The notes: generated from the letters alone by a model not told the origin. Counted from the stretch's first letter, positions 1 through 10,716 are shown. The stretch: 64,000 bases of DNA from Silanimonas sp021297925 (GCA_027532825.1 JAPZTL010000009.1:353198-417197), one strand, 5' to 3'. Made by a program: numbers and translations.

Positions 1-63
1 GTAGGCGCCGTCGGTGAGTTCGCGGGCGGCGCGCTGCGCCATCTCGTCGCGGGTCCAGGGCAT
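1..63 (-). CDS. scoB: 3-oxoacid CoA-transferase subunit B, N-terminal fragment
   Basis: Only the first 21 codons lie in the window; the gene runs off the left edge. The translation begins MPWTRDEMAQRAARELTDG, which resembles the usual start of the beta subunit of succinyl-CoA:3-ketoacid CoA-transferases. It lies 55 bp downstream of the alpha-subunit gene on the same strand, the normal A-B order for this heterodimer. The enzyme moves CoA from succinyl-CoA to acetoacetate. The call rests on a short N-terminus plus the neighbour, so the rest of the protein is inferred. Confidence 0.75.
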   Translation of the reverse strand, partial: MPWTRDEMAQRAARELTDGAY

Positions 64-118
64 GTTCGCAACTCCGTTTCAATGAGCGGACCGGCGGTTC
101 GCCGGCCCGAAAGGAAAA

Positions 119-838
119 TCAGGCGCGCGTCGTGCGCTGCTCGATGCGCTTCTCGGGCGTGGCATTGACCACGATGCGGTCGACGTAGATGCCGGGCAGG
201 TGCACGTGGTCCGGGTCGATCGCGCCGACCTCCACGAGCTCTTCCACTTCGGCCACGCAGACCTTGCCCGCCATCGCGCAGGCCGGGTTGAAGTTGCGCG
301 AGGTCTTGCGGAAGACGAGGTTGCCGGCGGTGTCGGCCTTCCACGCCTTCACCAGCGAGACATCGGCGTGCAGCGCGGTTTCCATCACGTACCAGTGCTC
401 GCCGAACTGCCGCGTCTCCTTGCCCTCGGCGACGATCGTGCCGTAGCCGGTGCGCACGTAGAACGCCGGGATGCCGGCGCCGCCGGCGCGCAGGCGCTCG
501 GCCAGGGTGCCCTGCGGGTTGAACTCGAGCTCGAGCTCGCCGGCGAGGTACTGCCGCTCGAACTCCTTGTTCTCGCCCACGTAGCTCGAAATCATCTTGC
601 GGATCTGCCGCGTCGCCAGCAGCTGGCCGAGGCCGAAACCGTCGACGCCGGCGTTGTTCGAGATCGCGGTGAGGTTCTTCGCGCCAGAGTCGCGCAACGC
701 GGCGATCAGGGCTTCGGGGATGCCGCAGAGGCCGAAGCCGCCGACCGCGAGGGTCTGGCCGTCGGCGACGAGGCCGGCGAGGGCTTCCTGGGCAGTGGCG
801 AAGACCTTGCTTCGCCGCCGGTGGTTCTCGTTCGTCAT
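119..838 (-). CDS. scoA: 3-oxoacid CoA-transferase subunit A
   Basis: Alpha subunit of a family I CoA-transferase that activates acetoacetate with succinyl-CoA. The N-terminal region carries the glycine-rich CoA-transferase signature VGGFGLCGIPE, followed by the conserved SNNAGVDGFGLG segment. The length (239 aa from this start) is normal for the subunit. The ATG at 838 gives MTNENHRRRSKVFATAQEAL; an upstream in-frame ATG at 868 would add ten residues and cannot be excluded because neither start has a clear ribosome binding site. It is followed 55 bp later by scoB. The homogentisate operon at 13.6-17.7 kb yields acetoacetate, a plausible substrate, but the link is inferred. Confidence 0.9.
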   Translation of the reverse strand: MTNENHRRRSKVFATAQEALAGLVADGQTLAVGGFGLCGIPEALIAALRDSGAKNLTAISNNAGVDGFGLGQLLATRQIRKMISSYVGENKEFERQYLAGELELEFNPQGTLAERLRAGGAGIPAFYVRTGYGTIVAEGKETRQFGEHWYVMETALHADVSLVKAWKADTAGNLVFRKTSRNFNPACAMAGKVCVAEVEELVEVGAIDPDHVHLPGIYVDRIVVNATPEKRIEQRTTRA

Positions 839-889
839 GGGGATCACCGCCAACGTGGAGACGCCCATTCTAGCTCGCGCGCCGAGGCA

Positions 890-1879
890 TCAGCCCTGCC
901 CTTTCGGGGCATCCGCGCGACGGGCTTCGCTCAGCGATCGGACCGGGCCTTCGATGCGGTAGGTCGACCGGATGACATAGGCCGGCCGACGCTTGGATTC
1001 GATGTACGTTCGGCCGACGTACTCCCCGATCAGGCCCAGGGCCATGAGCTGGAGTCCGGACATGAACAGCAGGACGGACATCAGCGAGGCATAGCCCGGC
1101 AGGTCGACACCGAAGATGAGGGTCCGCAGGACGATCCACGAGCCGTAGGCGAAGGCCAGCAGGGCGACCAGAGCGCCGATCCCCGTCGCAACCCTCAGGG
1201 GGGCGGTCGAAAACGACGTGAGACCCTCGATGGCGAGGTTGACGAGTCGCAGCGCATTGAACTTTGTCTCCCCGGCCACCCGCGCGGGGCGAGCGTAGTC
1301 GAGGGTCGTCGTGCGGAACCCGGCCCAGGCGAACAGGCCCTTCATGAAGCGCCGGTTCTCGGGCAAGGCGCGGATCACGTCCACCACCGCCCGGTCCATG
1401 AGGCGGAAGTCGCCGACGTTCTCGGGCAGGGGAACGTCCGACACACGGTTCATCAACCGATAGAACTGGGCCGCGGTGAAGCGCTTCATGAAGCCATCCG
1501 CGCTCCGGTCGGCACGGCGTGCGAGGACGACATCGTGCCCTTCCTCCCAGAGGCGGATCATCTCGGGGATCAACTCCGGGGGGTCCTGGAGATCGGCGTC
1601 GATCGGGATCACGGCACTCCCCGTGGCCACGGCGAGGCCGGCGCTCAAGGCGGCTTCCTTGCCGAAGTTCCTCGAGAGATCGACCACGACGAGATCGAAG
1701 TTGGACGGCGACACCGCGCGCGCCTGCTGCAGGGTGTCGTCACGGCTGCCGTCGTTGACCACCACCACTTCCAACGGGCGACCGAGCGTCGCGGCCAGCC
1801 TCCCCAGTTCCTCCAGCGTCTGGCGGATGGCCGCGCCTTCATTGAAGGCCGGCACGACGATCGACACGGCATCCGTCAT
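890..1879 (-). CDS. Glycosyltransferase family 2, ArnC/DPM1-like, membrane-anchored
   Basis: A 329-aa GT2 enzyme of the type that loads a sugar onto a polyprenyl phosphate carrier at the inner face of the cytoplasmic membrane. The N-terminal GT-A domain shows VSIVVPAFNEG, the nucleotide-binding VVVNDGSRDDT and the catalytic DADLQDPPEL motif. The C-terminal third has two hydrophobic segments (around residues 230-255 and 265-290), as in ArnC, GtrB and YfdH. It is the last gene of a four-gene glycan cluster, starting 8 bp after the stop of the acyltransferase gene. The sugar cannot be read from the sequence. Confidence 0.88.
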   Translation of the reverse strand: MTDAVSIVVPAFNEGAAIRQTLEELGRLAATLGRPLEVVVVNDGSRDDTLQQARAVSPSNFDLVVVDLSRNFGKEAALSAGLAVATGSAVIPIDADLQDPPELIPEMIRLWEEGHDVVLARRADRSADGFMKRFTAAQFYRLMNRVSDVPLPENVGDFRLMDRAVVDVIRALPENRRFMKGLFAWAGFRTTTLDYARPARVAGETKFNALRLVNLAIEGLTSFSTAPLRVATGIGALVALLAFAYGSWIVLRTLIFGVDLPGYASLMSVLLFMSGLQLMALGLIGEYVGRTYIESKRRPAYVIRSTYRIEGPVRSLSEARRADAPKGQG

Positions 1880-1887
1880 CGGAATCC

Positions 1888-2904
1888 TCACCTGACCAGT
1901 GATTTGAAGGACAGCGCCGGGCGCTCGACGAACTCCCACGACGCCCAAGCGATGCAAAGCGCGATGGTGGCACCCAGCAGCGCGTTGACGTACGGGTGCG
2001 GCCCCGGCACCAGATGGAATGCGAGTTGCTGCGCGGGCCAACCGTAAAGGTAGACGCCATAGGACAGGTCGCGGGATTCGACCCTCGGCAGCCGGATGGA
2101 CAAGGCCGAAACGAACACGACGTACACGAGACCAACGACGTACAGGGTCTTGAACGCGGGGGTTCCGTGGGTCATGACACCGATGGCGATGACGGCCAGG
2201 ACGCCCCAGGGACTCAGCGGCACCTCGTACCGGCGCGTCCACACCAGCGCGCCGGCGAAGAACAGGGCGGCGGCGTTCACCCACGTGCCGTACTGCTCGA
2301 ACACGGGGTAGCGGGGCATGACGGCCAAGGCGAGCAGCCACAGGGCGATGGTGAGGAGCATGTACCGCTCGGCCTTGAGGAGCCCGAGGATGCTCAGCAT
2401 GAAGAAGAGCACGTAGAGCCTGAACTCGACCGGCAGGGACCAGAGCGAGCCGTTGATGGCCCGATCGGGATGGCCGTCGAAGACCCCCGGGAGGAAGTAC
2501 TCGGTTCGCACCATCAACGCATTGTTGTAGAGGTACCGCCACGTCTGTGCGTCGGTCCAGTAGGCCTCGGAGGTGGTGAGGACCGGACCAAGCACGAACA
2601 CAGACAGCAAGAGCGCGACGATGAGCGCAGGGAAGATGCGCAGTGCGCGCGACCATGCGTATCGCGCGGGACTGCTGCGCTCGAGCGAAGCGGCGATGAG
2701 GAATCCGCTGATCACGAAGAACACATCGACGGCCACGCCGCCGATGAACTTGTTCCCGACGAGCGCAAGGTAAAGGTCCTGTCCACCGGACCCGACGATC
2801 GGGAAGGCGTGGCCATAGATCACGGCCAGCGCCGCCAGCAGCCTGAGGACGTTGAAATTGTTGGGGCCGGCGTCGAACAGCCGCCCCACGGTCCCGGTCC
2901 TCAT
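1888..2904 (-). CDS. Acyltransferase 3 family O-acyltransferase
   Basis: A 338-aa integral membrane protein of the acyltransferase-3 (OafA/NodX/ExoZ) family, which O-acetylates sugars of surface glycans. Family landmarks are NNFNVLRLLAALAVIYGHAF near the N-terminus (R-x10-H type catalytic region) and GGVAVDVFFVISGFLI, followed by roughly ten hydrophobic segments. The start is set at the ATG at 2904, whose codon overlaps the stop of the upstream gene (ATGA); an in-frame ATG at 2922 would add six residues. No SGNH domain is fused. The context suggests it decorates the glycan built by the neighbouring transferases. Confidence 0.88.
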   Translation of the reverse strand: MRTGTVGRLFDAGPNNFNVLRLLAALAVIYGHAFPIVGSGGQDLYLALVGNKFIGGVAVDVFFVISGFLIAASLERSSPARYAWSRALRIFPALIVALLLSVFVLGPVLTTSEAYWTDAQTWRYLYNNALMVRTEYFLPGVFDGHPDRAINGSLWSLPVEFRLYVLFFMLSILGLLKAERYMLLTIALWLLALAVMPRYPVFEQYGTWVNAAALFFAGALVWTRRYEVPLSPWGVLAVIAIGVMTHGTPAFKTLYVVGLVYVVFVSALSIRLPRVESRDLSYGVYLYGWPAQQLAFHLVPGPHPYVNALLGATIALCIAWASWEFVERPALSFKSLVR

Positions 2905-4352
2905 GGGGGTACCACGAGGCAATCGGGCCGCATCCTCAGGATGCGCTCCCCGGCGACCTCCGCTGCCGCGGGGCCGACGACGAGCCTCGGCCCGGCCACT
3001 CCGGCATAGGCCGGTCGGCCGAAGAAGGTGCGGTTCGCGATGTAATCCGGCGCACCCGCGTCACCGAGGATGCGGACCTGCGGCGCCTCGCGGAACCCGG
3101 GACCCGCCAGCGCGGCATCGACCGTGGCGACGACAAGGGCCTGGCAGCGCCCCTGCCGGTACAGATCGGCCTGGATTTCGAGGTTGCGCACGCCGAGGAC
3201 GAGCACGGTCGCGGCCGCGACGATCCCCAGCATCCTCTTCTGCGGACCGGACATCGGCCGCGCCGGCCAGAGGGAGGCGAGGGCGAAGGCCATCACCGGG
3301 CCGGCGGCGTACAGGTAGTGGGCCGCGACGAAGGGCAATGCGACGACAGGAAAGAGGAACAGCAGGTACCCGGCGACGTAGGCGAGGGACGTCGCCCAAC
3401 CGTGGCGGACCGCCAGCGCGATCACGAGCGCAAGGTGCGCCGCCAAGGCGAAGCCCCACGCCATGTCCGGAAGGAAACGGGCCCCTTGGAGGTCGGTGGC
3501 ACCGATCAGGAAGGGCTGAGCGGCGTAGGTCAGCACGTTGGTGAAGAGGAAGGACATCGAGGGGCTGTAGGGCCCCCCCGCCCCCCCGAGCGTGGCGAGG
3601 ATCGCCGGCCACCTCAGGAGCAGGTACGCCACGATGGGCAACGTGCAAACAGCGATCGCGAAGGCGGCGCGCCGGACATCGACGGCTTGCCCGATTCCCC
3701 AGCGCATCCAGACCGCCACGACCAGCAGCAAGCCCGGAAGGGCCATGGCCGTCTCCTTGGAGAGGATCGCCGCCGCCGAACACGCGAGCAGCGCTGGCCA
3801 ACGCCATGCTTCCGAAGGACTCCGGCGGACCAGTGGAATGAAGAGAGCCACCGCCGCGAGGACGAAGATGACGTACCAGCGGTCGAAGGACGCTCCGACC
3901 CAGCCCACCGACAGCGTGGTGAGGGGCGACAAGGCAAACAGCAAGGCCGCGGCCATGGCCCGCTTCCGTGGCGCGCCGAACACGCCTCCCAGGAGGAAGA
4001 CCTGGACGACCGCAATCCCGTGGATCAGTACGTCGATGAGGTGGGGAACCAGCGGCACGGTCTTCATGAAGAGCGCCGAAACCCCCTGCTGGAGGAATCC
4101 GAGCGGCCGGACCGGGAAGCCGAAATCGGGCCCCGCCTGCAGGGCCCCGTAACGGGACGCGTAGTCCCGGAAACCGTACCGCTCGATCTCGTCGAGACGC
4201 TGCCACTCGTCGTGGTTGAAGAAGCCGGGGTTGGCGAGGACCAGCAAGTGGGCCACGAGCACGACCCCGAGGAGGAGCATCATGTCGCGCCACGCAGGCC
4301 CGGCACCGCTGGCGCGGAGACCGCGGGCCCCCTCAGGACTTTCGGTGCTCAT
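2901..4352 (-). CDS. Multispanning membrane protein, probable GT-C type glycosyltransferase
   Basis: A 483-aa protein with about ten or more hydrophobic helices. Just after the first membrane segment it has NPGFFNHDEWQR. An acidic D-E pair in the first periplasmic loop is the usual catalytic position in GT-C enzymes (ArnT, PMT, GT39/GT83), which take sugars from polyprenyl phosphate. A lipid-linked donor could be supplied by the ArnC-like enzyme two genes downstream. The start is taken at MSTESPEG (4352), overlapping the upstream gene by 20 bp; an upstream in-frame start at 4382 exists. The GT-C assignment comes from topology and one motif, so function is tentative. Confidence 0.7.
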   Translation of the reverse strand: MSTESPEGARGLRASGAGPAWRDMMLLLGVVLVAHLLVLANPGFFNHDEWQRLDEIERYGFRDYASRYGALQAGPDFGFPVRPLGFLQQGVSALFMKTVPLVPHLIDVLIHGIAVVQVFLLGGVFGAPRKRAMAAALLFALSPLTTLSVGWVGASFDRWYVIFVLAAVALFIPLVRRSPSEAWRWPALLACSAAAILSKETAMALPGLLLVVAVWMRWGIGQAVDVRRAAFAIAVCTLPIVAYLLLRWPAILATLGGAGGPYSPSMSFLFTNVLTYAAQPFLIGATDLQGARFLPDMAWGFALAAHLALVIALAVRHGWATSLAYVAGYLLFLFPVVALPFVAAHYLYAAGPVMAFALASLWPARPMSGPQKRMLGIVAAATVLVLGVRNLEIQADLYRQGRCQALVVATVDAALAGPGFREAPQVRILGDAGAPDYIANRTFFGRPAYAGVAGPRLVVGPAAAEVAGERILRMRPDCLVVPP

Positions 4353-7300
4353 GCGGGATCCACGTGCCCCACTTGGATTCATAGAGGGCCTTGTTCTTCT
4401 CGAACAGGGCGCGCTTGGCCTCGGCCTTCAACGCATCGAAGCTCGCGGAGAGGTGATGATGGACGAAAACGTCCTCCGCGCAGGCGATCGACCACCCCGC
4501 CTGCTCGACGCGGCGACAATAGTCGTCGTCCTCGAAGAAGCCCACTCCGAAAGCCTCGTCGAGGCCGCCGACGCGCTCATGGACCTCGCGCCGCATGGCC
4601 ACGCAGAAGAACGCTGCGGTGCGGATCGGAAGACGCTCCCCGCAGTGGGCCCGGGTGTACGCGCCCGCCGCGGCGATCATGCCCGGCATGTCCTCGTACG
4701 CGATGTCGATCTTTGCTTCGTTGCCGATGTTGTTGGTCACCGGCCCGACGAGGCCCAGGGAGGGATCGCGCCGCAAGTGCGCGCACAGCGTGCGCACCCA
4801 ACCCGGGGTCACGTAGGTGTCGTTGTTGAGCATCACCAGCAGTTCGCCGGTTGCCGCCGCCAAACCGACGTTGTTGCCCGCAGCGAAGCCGAGGTTCCGC
4901 TCGTTGAGGATCAGCCTGCGGCGGTGTCCCGACGGCGAGGGCGACGACGCCCACTGGCGGAGCCACTCCGCAGACCCGTCGTTCGAGGCGTTGTCGACGA
5001 CGATGAGCTCGAGGTCGCCGTAATCGCTGTAGAGCTCGATGCTGGAGAGGCAGGCCTCGGTGAACGCGAGATTGTTGTAGGTGAGCACGACGACCGAGAC
5101 CCTCGGCTCGGCGAGCGCTTCGAGGGCGCCATCCAGCGCCTCCGCCCGATGCGCCCACGTCTGGCCCGCCGCGAACGCCTGTCGCGCCGCCGAGGCATGT
5201 CCCGGCGTTTCCGCAAGGGCGTCCCTCACCGCGGCGACGAAGGCTTCCGGGGCGGAGGCGGTGGCGACGAGCCCACCGAACTGGGACATCTCGGGAAGGT
5301 CGACCGCGACGACGGGTTTGCCCGCCGCCAGATACTCGTAGACCTTCACGGGATTGGTCGCGAGGGTCAGCGGCAGCACCTTGAAAGGCAGCAGGCAGAC
5401 ATCGAAGCCATGCAGCCATCGCGGAAGATCGGCGTAAGGCACTTCGCCGGTGAACTCGACGTTCGGCACATCGGCAAGCGACGCATGCACGCCGGCAGTA
5501 TCGGCGCCGACGAGGCGTACGAGGACATCGGGGCACGCCAAGGCGACCGCGCGAACGAGGTCGGCATCGAACCACTCCGCGATCGCCCCGTAGTAGCCGA
5601 CGACCGGGCGTCCGCGACCATCGCGAACGACCCGGGAGGGCGTCGTGGAGAAGAAGCCATGGTCACCGGCGTTGCGGATGAGAACCGTGGCCTTGGCGTT
5701 CGGCGCGAGTTCCGCTTCCAGCCAGCCCGAACTGACCACGGTGAGGTCGGCCCGCGCCACCAGGGCGGCCTCGGCCTCCAGGATCGCGTCGCCCGTGTTG
5801 TCGAAGCCGGCGTGGTGGTCCATGCAATCGTAGACCAGGCGATGGTTGGGCAGCGCCTGGGCCACTTCCAACCAGAAGGGATGCTGCACCAGCGCCACCG
5901 ATGACGTGGTGCCCGTCCACCCGAGCAGCGCTGCGAGTCCATCCCGCAGCTGGACCTCCTCGTCCGCCTTCGGCATTCCGAAGTAGATCGGCGGGGCACC
6001 GGCGAGGTGGAGGCGGATCTGGAACAGCCGGCCATCGTCGTCCAGCGGTTCGGCGTCGAATCCACCGCCCGGCCTGTCGATGGTGTTGTTCGACACGTAG
6101 AAGACGCGATGCCCCTTGCGGGCAAGCGCCGTGGCGAGATGCTGGGGCCGCTGGAAGCGGAAATGCCAGTCGATCACCGCCCAGACGAACACGTCCGGGA
6201 GGGCGGGAGGAAGTTCGGCAAGGCGCGGGAACTGCCCCACGACGGGCGTCGGCGTGCCGACCGGCGGCATCGACGGTTCGCCCGCGACCGGGGCTTTACC
6301 GAGCGACTGCCGAAGGCGACGGGAGTCGTCGGCGGTCCAACGCCCGGAAAGGAGCTTCGCGATGGCGCGGAGCGGGCGGCTCCAGCGCCATGACCGCGAC
6401 GCCAGGACCCGGTCGAGGTGCCGGGCGGACTCCCCGAGGCGCTGGTTGTGGAAGGCAAGCACCGCGTTGTCGCGCCTGGCCTCGTCGAGGCGCGCGGTGA
6501 GCGCGGCGACCATCGTGTTCGCCGCCGCCTCGCGCTCGCGGGATTCGGCGAGGTGGTGCTCCGCGACGACGGACCGCTCGCGCTGCTCGGCCTCCGAGCG
6601 CGTCAACCGATCGACGCGGGCCGCCAAGTCCTTCGCGGACTCCTCGAGGGTGGCGCATCGCGCCTCGGCCATGGCGCGCGCGTCCTCGACCCGGGCGAGG
6701 GCCCCTTGGGAGACCTCGACCTCGCGCCGCAGGGCTTCCAGCGCCGCATCGCGCGTGGCCACCTGTTGCTGCATCGCCCTGATGTCGTCGGTGAGGACGC
6801 GCACGATCGCCTCGCGTCCATCGCCGACAGCTGCCTCGATGCGCTCCAGTCGTTCGGGCAGCAGCATGGGAGCCGCCATCCACGCGGCAAGGCGAGCCTC
6901 GGCCCGGTCGACGCGTTCCCAGAGCTGACGTTCGAAACACGCTCTGTCGAGGGACTCTCGTCGCAGCCATGCCGTCCAAGGCATGGCGGAATCGAGCACG
7001 GCCCGCCAGGCCTCCGGACCTGCGGAAGGTGTCGACGAGGCGCGCATCAACGCCTGCCAGCATTCCTCGAGCACCTGGGGCAAAGGCCCGGAATCGGGGC
7101 GGGCATGGTGCCGGCGAGTCGGATCAAGGGGCGAAAGGAAGCGCGCGGACAGGACGGCCTCCGAGGCACGCGGGGGCAAGGCGTCGGCGAGACGCTCCCG
7201 GGTCACGTCGGGCGAAGCGAGAAAGGTGTCGTAGTCGACGACCACCGTGGCGGCGTCCGAGGCCAGCATCGCCCCCAGGACGTGGTCCAACCAGAGTGCG

Positions 7301-7797
7301 AAGGCGCGCGCCTCCGACATCCCATCGCGACGGTGGAGGGAGCGGGCGACCGCTCCCGGATGACGGACGGCCAGGACGGTCGCCAGTTCGATGCCTTCCT
7401 TGCGGGCCGCCGCAATCCAGATCGGCGCGAAGAAGCAGAGCCGGGGATCCTTCAGTACCCAACGACGATGCCGCGAGCGGTCATCCCGCAGGTAAGCGCG
7501 GATGCGGTCGAGGGCTTCGGCGGCGGCGGCACCCTCCTGCCAATCCGGGGGCAGTCCGAAAGGCTGGTCCCAGCGCGTTCCGAGGCGCGCGAGGAGCTCC
7601 TCGTGGAGATCGACCGCGAACTGGTCTTCCCAGTGGCCCTCCTCGTTGCCGGCGCTGGGGCCGAGCACCCGTGCTCCCGGGTCGAACCCGGCCGCGGCGA
7701 AAGCCGCCGCCAGCCCCGACGTTCCGCTCCTGTGCATCCCGAGGATGAGGACACCCACCGTCGAGGCGCCTTCGACGCCGGGCATGGGGGACGTCAT
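4333..7797 (-). CDS. Trifunctional fusion: sulfotransferase - coiled coil - GT4 - GT2 glycosyltransferase
   Basis: A 1154-aa cytoplasmic fusion. Residues about 10-260 form a sulfotransferase-like P-loop domain with GMHRSGTSGLAAAF for PAPS binding and VRHPGAVARSL. About 320-460 is an Ala/Arg/Glu-rich coiled coil. About 530-860 is a GT4-like domain (FRFQRPQHLATALARKGH; VKVYEYLAAGKPVVAVD). About 870-1150 is a GT2 domain (VSVVVLTYNN, VVDNASNDGS, MLNNDTYV, FFEDDDYCRRV). Fusions of this kind occur in O-antigen and capsule loci. The ATG at 7797 was chosen; GTG at 7803 overlaps the cystathionine enzyme stop. It may be translated from that transcript. Confidence 0.85.
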   Translation of the reverse strand: MTSPMPGVEGASTVGVLILGMHRSGTSGLAAAFAAAGFDPGARVLGPSAGNEEGHWEDQFAVDLHEELLARLGTRWDQPFGLPPDWQEGAAAAEALDRIRAYLRDDRSRHRRWVLKDPRLCFFAPIWIAAARKEGIELATVLAVRHPGAVARSLHRRDGMSEARAFALWLDHVLGAMLASDAATVVVDYDTFLASPDVTRERLADALPPRASEAVLSARFLSPLDPTRRHHARPDSGPLPQVLEECWQALMRASSTPSAGPEAWRAVLDSAMPWTAWLRRESLDRACFERQLWERVDRAEARLAAWMAAPMLLPERLERIEAAVGDGREAIVRVLTDDIRAMQQQVATRDAALEALRREVEVSQGALARVEDARAMAEARCATLEESAKDLAARVDRLTRSEAEQRERSVVAEHHLAESREREAAANTMVAALTARLDEARRDNAVLAFHNQRLGESARHLDRVLASRSWRWSRPLRAIAKLLSGRWTADDSRRLRQSLGKAPVAGEPSMPPVGTPTPVVGQFPRLAELPPALPDVFVWAVIDWHFRFQRPQHLATALARKGHRVFYVSNNTIDRPGGGFDAEPLDDDGRLFQIRLHLAGAPPIYFGMPKADEEVQLRDGLAALLGWTGTTSSVALVQHPFWLEVAQALPNHRLVYDCMDHHAGFDNTGDAILEAEAALVARADLTVVSSGWLEAELAPNAKATVLIRNAGDHGFFSTTPSRVVRDGRGRPVVGYYGAIAEWFDADLVRAVALACPDVLVRLVGADTAGVHASLADVPNVEFTGEVPYADLPRWLHGFDVCLLPFKVLPLTLATNPVKVYEYLAAGKPVVAVDLPEMSQFGGLVATASAPEAFVAAVRDALAETPGHASAARQAFAAGQTWAHRAEALDGALEALAEPRVSVVVLTYNNLAFTEACLSSIELYSDYGDLELIVVDNASNDGSAEWLRQWASSPSPSGHRRRLILNERNLGFAAGNNVGLAAATGELLVMLNNDTYVTPGWVRTLCAHLRRDPSLGLVGPVTNNIGNEAKIDIAYEDMPGMIAAAGAYTRAHCGERLPIRTAAFFCVAMRREVHERVGGLDEAFGVGFFEDDDYCRRVEQAGWSIACAEDVFVHHHLSASFDALKAEAKRALFEKNKALYESKWGTWIPHEHRKS

Positions 7798-7799
7798 GA

Positions 7800-8957
7800 T
7801 CACTGGAGGGCCAAGCGGAGCTCGGCCTTCAGATCGTCAATATCCTCGACTCCTACGCTCAATCTCACCAGGTTGTCGGTCACGCCCAGCCCCGCGCGGC
7901 GCTCCACCGGCACGCTTGCGTGGGTCATCACGGCCGGGTGGTTGGCAAGGCTCTCGACACCGCCCAGGCTCTCGGCGCAGGCGAACAGCTCGGTGCGCTC
8001 CATGAAGCGCTTGGCCGCCTCGAAACCGCCCTTCAGCCACACGCTGACCATGCCACCCGCGCCCTTCATCTGCTGCTGCGCAAGGGCGTACTGCGGGTGC
8101 GCCTTCAGGCCCGGATAGGCCACGCGCTCCACCGCCGGATGGTGCTCGAGGAACTCCGCGATCGCCTGCGCGTTCTCGCAGTGCGCCTTCATGCGCAGGT
8201 GCAGGGTCTTCAGACCGCGCAGCGCGAGGAAGCTGTCGAAGGGCCCCTGCACGCCGCCGACGGCGTTCTGCAGGAAGGTCATCTGCTCGGCGAGGTCGGT
8301 GCGCTCGCCGACGATGGCGAGGCCGCCGACGATGTCGCTGTGGCCGTTGATGTACTTGGTCGCCGAGTGCATGACGATGTCGGCGCCGAGCTCGATCGGG
8401 CGCTGCAGCGCCGGCGAGCAGAAGGTGTTGTCGACGACGACGATCAGCCCGCGCTTCTTGGCGCGCTCGGCCACCGCGGCGATATCGACCAGCTTCAAGG
8501 TCGGGTTGGTCGGCGTCTCGATCCACACCATCCGCGTATTCGGGCGGATCGCCGCCTCGAACGCCTCGAGGTCCGAGAGGTCGACCCACGAGAAGTCGAG
8601 GCCCGCGCTGCGCCGGCGCACGCGCTCGAACAGGCGGTAGGTGCCGCCGTAGACGTCGTCCATCGCCACCACGTGGCTGCCGGAATCCAGCAGCTCGAGG
8701 ATGGTCGAGGTGGCCGCGAGGCCGGAGGCGAAGGCGTAGCCGTTCCTGCCACCTTCGAGTGCGGCCACGCAGCGCTCGTAGGCGAAGCGCGTCGGGTTGT
8801 GGCTGCGCGAGTATTCAAAGCCCTGGTGGACGCCGGGGCTTTCCTGCACGTAGGTCGAGGTGGCGTAGATCGGCACCATCACCGCGCCCGTGCTCGGGTC
8901 GGGGCTCTGGCCGGCGTGGATGGCTTTCGTGCCGAAGCCGTAACTCGTGTCGCTCAT
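7800..8957 (-). CDS. Cystathionine gamma-lyase / gamma-synthase family PLP enzyme
   Basis: A 385-aa Cys/Met-metabolism PLP enzyme. Visible are the phosphate-binding SGLAATSTILELL region, the WIETPTNPTLKL motif, the cofactor Asp in VVDNTF, and the Schiff-base lysine in SATKYINGHSD. Length fits the family. A GAGG ribosome binding site lies just upstream of the ATG at 8957. It sits 34 bp downstream of cystathionine beta-synthase, so reverse transsulfuration (homocysteine to cysteine) is the likeliest role, making it a gamma-lyase. MetB-type gamma-synthase activity cannot be excluded from sequence alone, so no symbol is given. Confidence 0.93.
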   Translation of the reverse strand: MSDTSYGFGTKAIHAGQSPDPSTGAVMVPIYATSTYVQESPGVHQGFEYSRSHNPTRFAYERCVAALEGGRNGYAFASGLAATSTILELLDSGSHVVAMDDVYGGTYRLFERVRRRSAGLDFSWVDLSDLEAFEAAIRPNTRMVWIETPTNPTLKLVDIAAVAERAKKRGLIVVVDNTFCSPALQRPIELGADIVMHSATKYINGHSDIVGGLAIVGERTDLAEQMTFLQNAVGGVQGPFDSFLALRGLKTLHLRMKAHCENAQAIAEFLEHHPAVERVAYPGLKAHPQYALAQQQMKGAGGMVSVWLKGGFEAAKRFMERTELFACAESLGGVESLANHPAVMTHASVPVERRAGLGVTDNLVRLSVGVEDIDDLKAELRLALQ

Positions 8958-8991
8958 GGCAGTCCTCGCGTGGGGCGCGCGTCGCGCGGCC

Positions 8992-10368
<1,377 letters not shown>

Positions 10369-10453
10369 GCCGGAACGCCGTTGGACGGGGACCTCGATTG
10401 TACCAGCCGCGTATCGCGGCTCTCCCTCCCTGCAGGACCCCGTCAGAAACAAC

Positions 10454-10476
10454 GCGGCCCGCGCGCAGCGGGCCGC
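10454..10476 (-). terminator. Rho-independent terminator downstream of the DUF465 gene
   Basis: A perfect 9-bp GC stem (GCGGCCCGC/GCGGGCCGC) with a 5-nt loop. On the minus strand it is followed by GTTGTTTCT. It lies 22 bp after the stop of the small gene at 10498-10716 and separates it from the transsulfuration genes. Confidence 0.65.
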
Positions 10477-10497
10477 CCACCTACGTCGCCGCCACCG

Positions 10498-10716
10498 TCA
10501 ATGTCGCGTTCGGGCGAACATCCGGGTCAGCCGGTCCTTCGCGTGGAGCTTCTCCTTCTTCCACTTGGCGAGCGTGACGTCATCGATGGGCAGGACGCCG
10601 AGTTCGGCATCCATCACCTGGCTGTTGAGCTGCTGGTGACGGCGGTAGAGCTGGCGGAACTCGGCATCCGCCTTCAGAAGCGCCTCGACGTCGGCGGGGG
10701 ATTGACCTTCGAACAT
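10498..10716 (-). CDS. DUF465 / YdcH-family small protein
   Basis: A 72-aa charged, helical protein matching the DUF465 (YdcH) pattern: an N-terminal helix ending in FRQLYRRHQQLNSQV and a C-terminal LAKWKKEKLHAKDRL segment typical of the family. Function is unknown. It has a textbook ribosome binding site (AAGGAGGT) 6 bp before the ATG, and its own terminator, so it is probably a monocistronic gene. Confidence 0.88.
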   Translation of the reverse strand: MFEGQSPADVEALLKADAEFRQLYRRHQQLNSQVMDAELGVLPIDDVTLAKWKKEKLHAKDRLTRMFARTRH

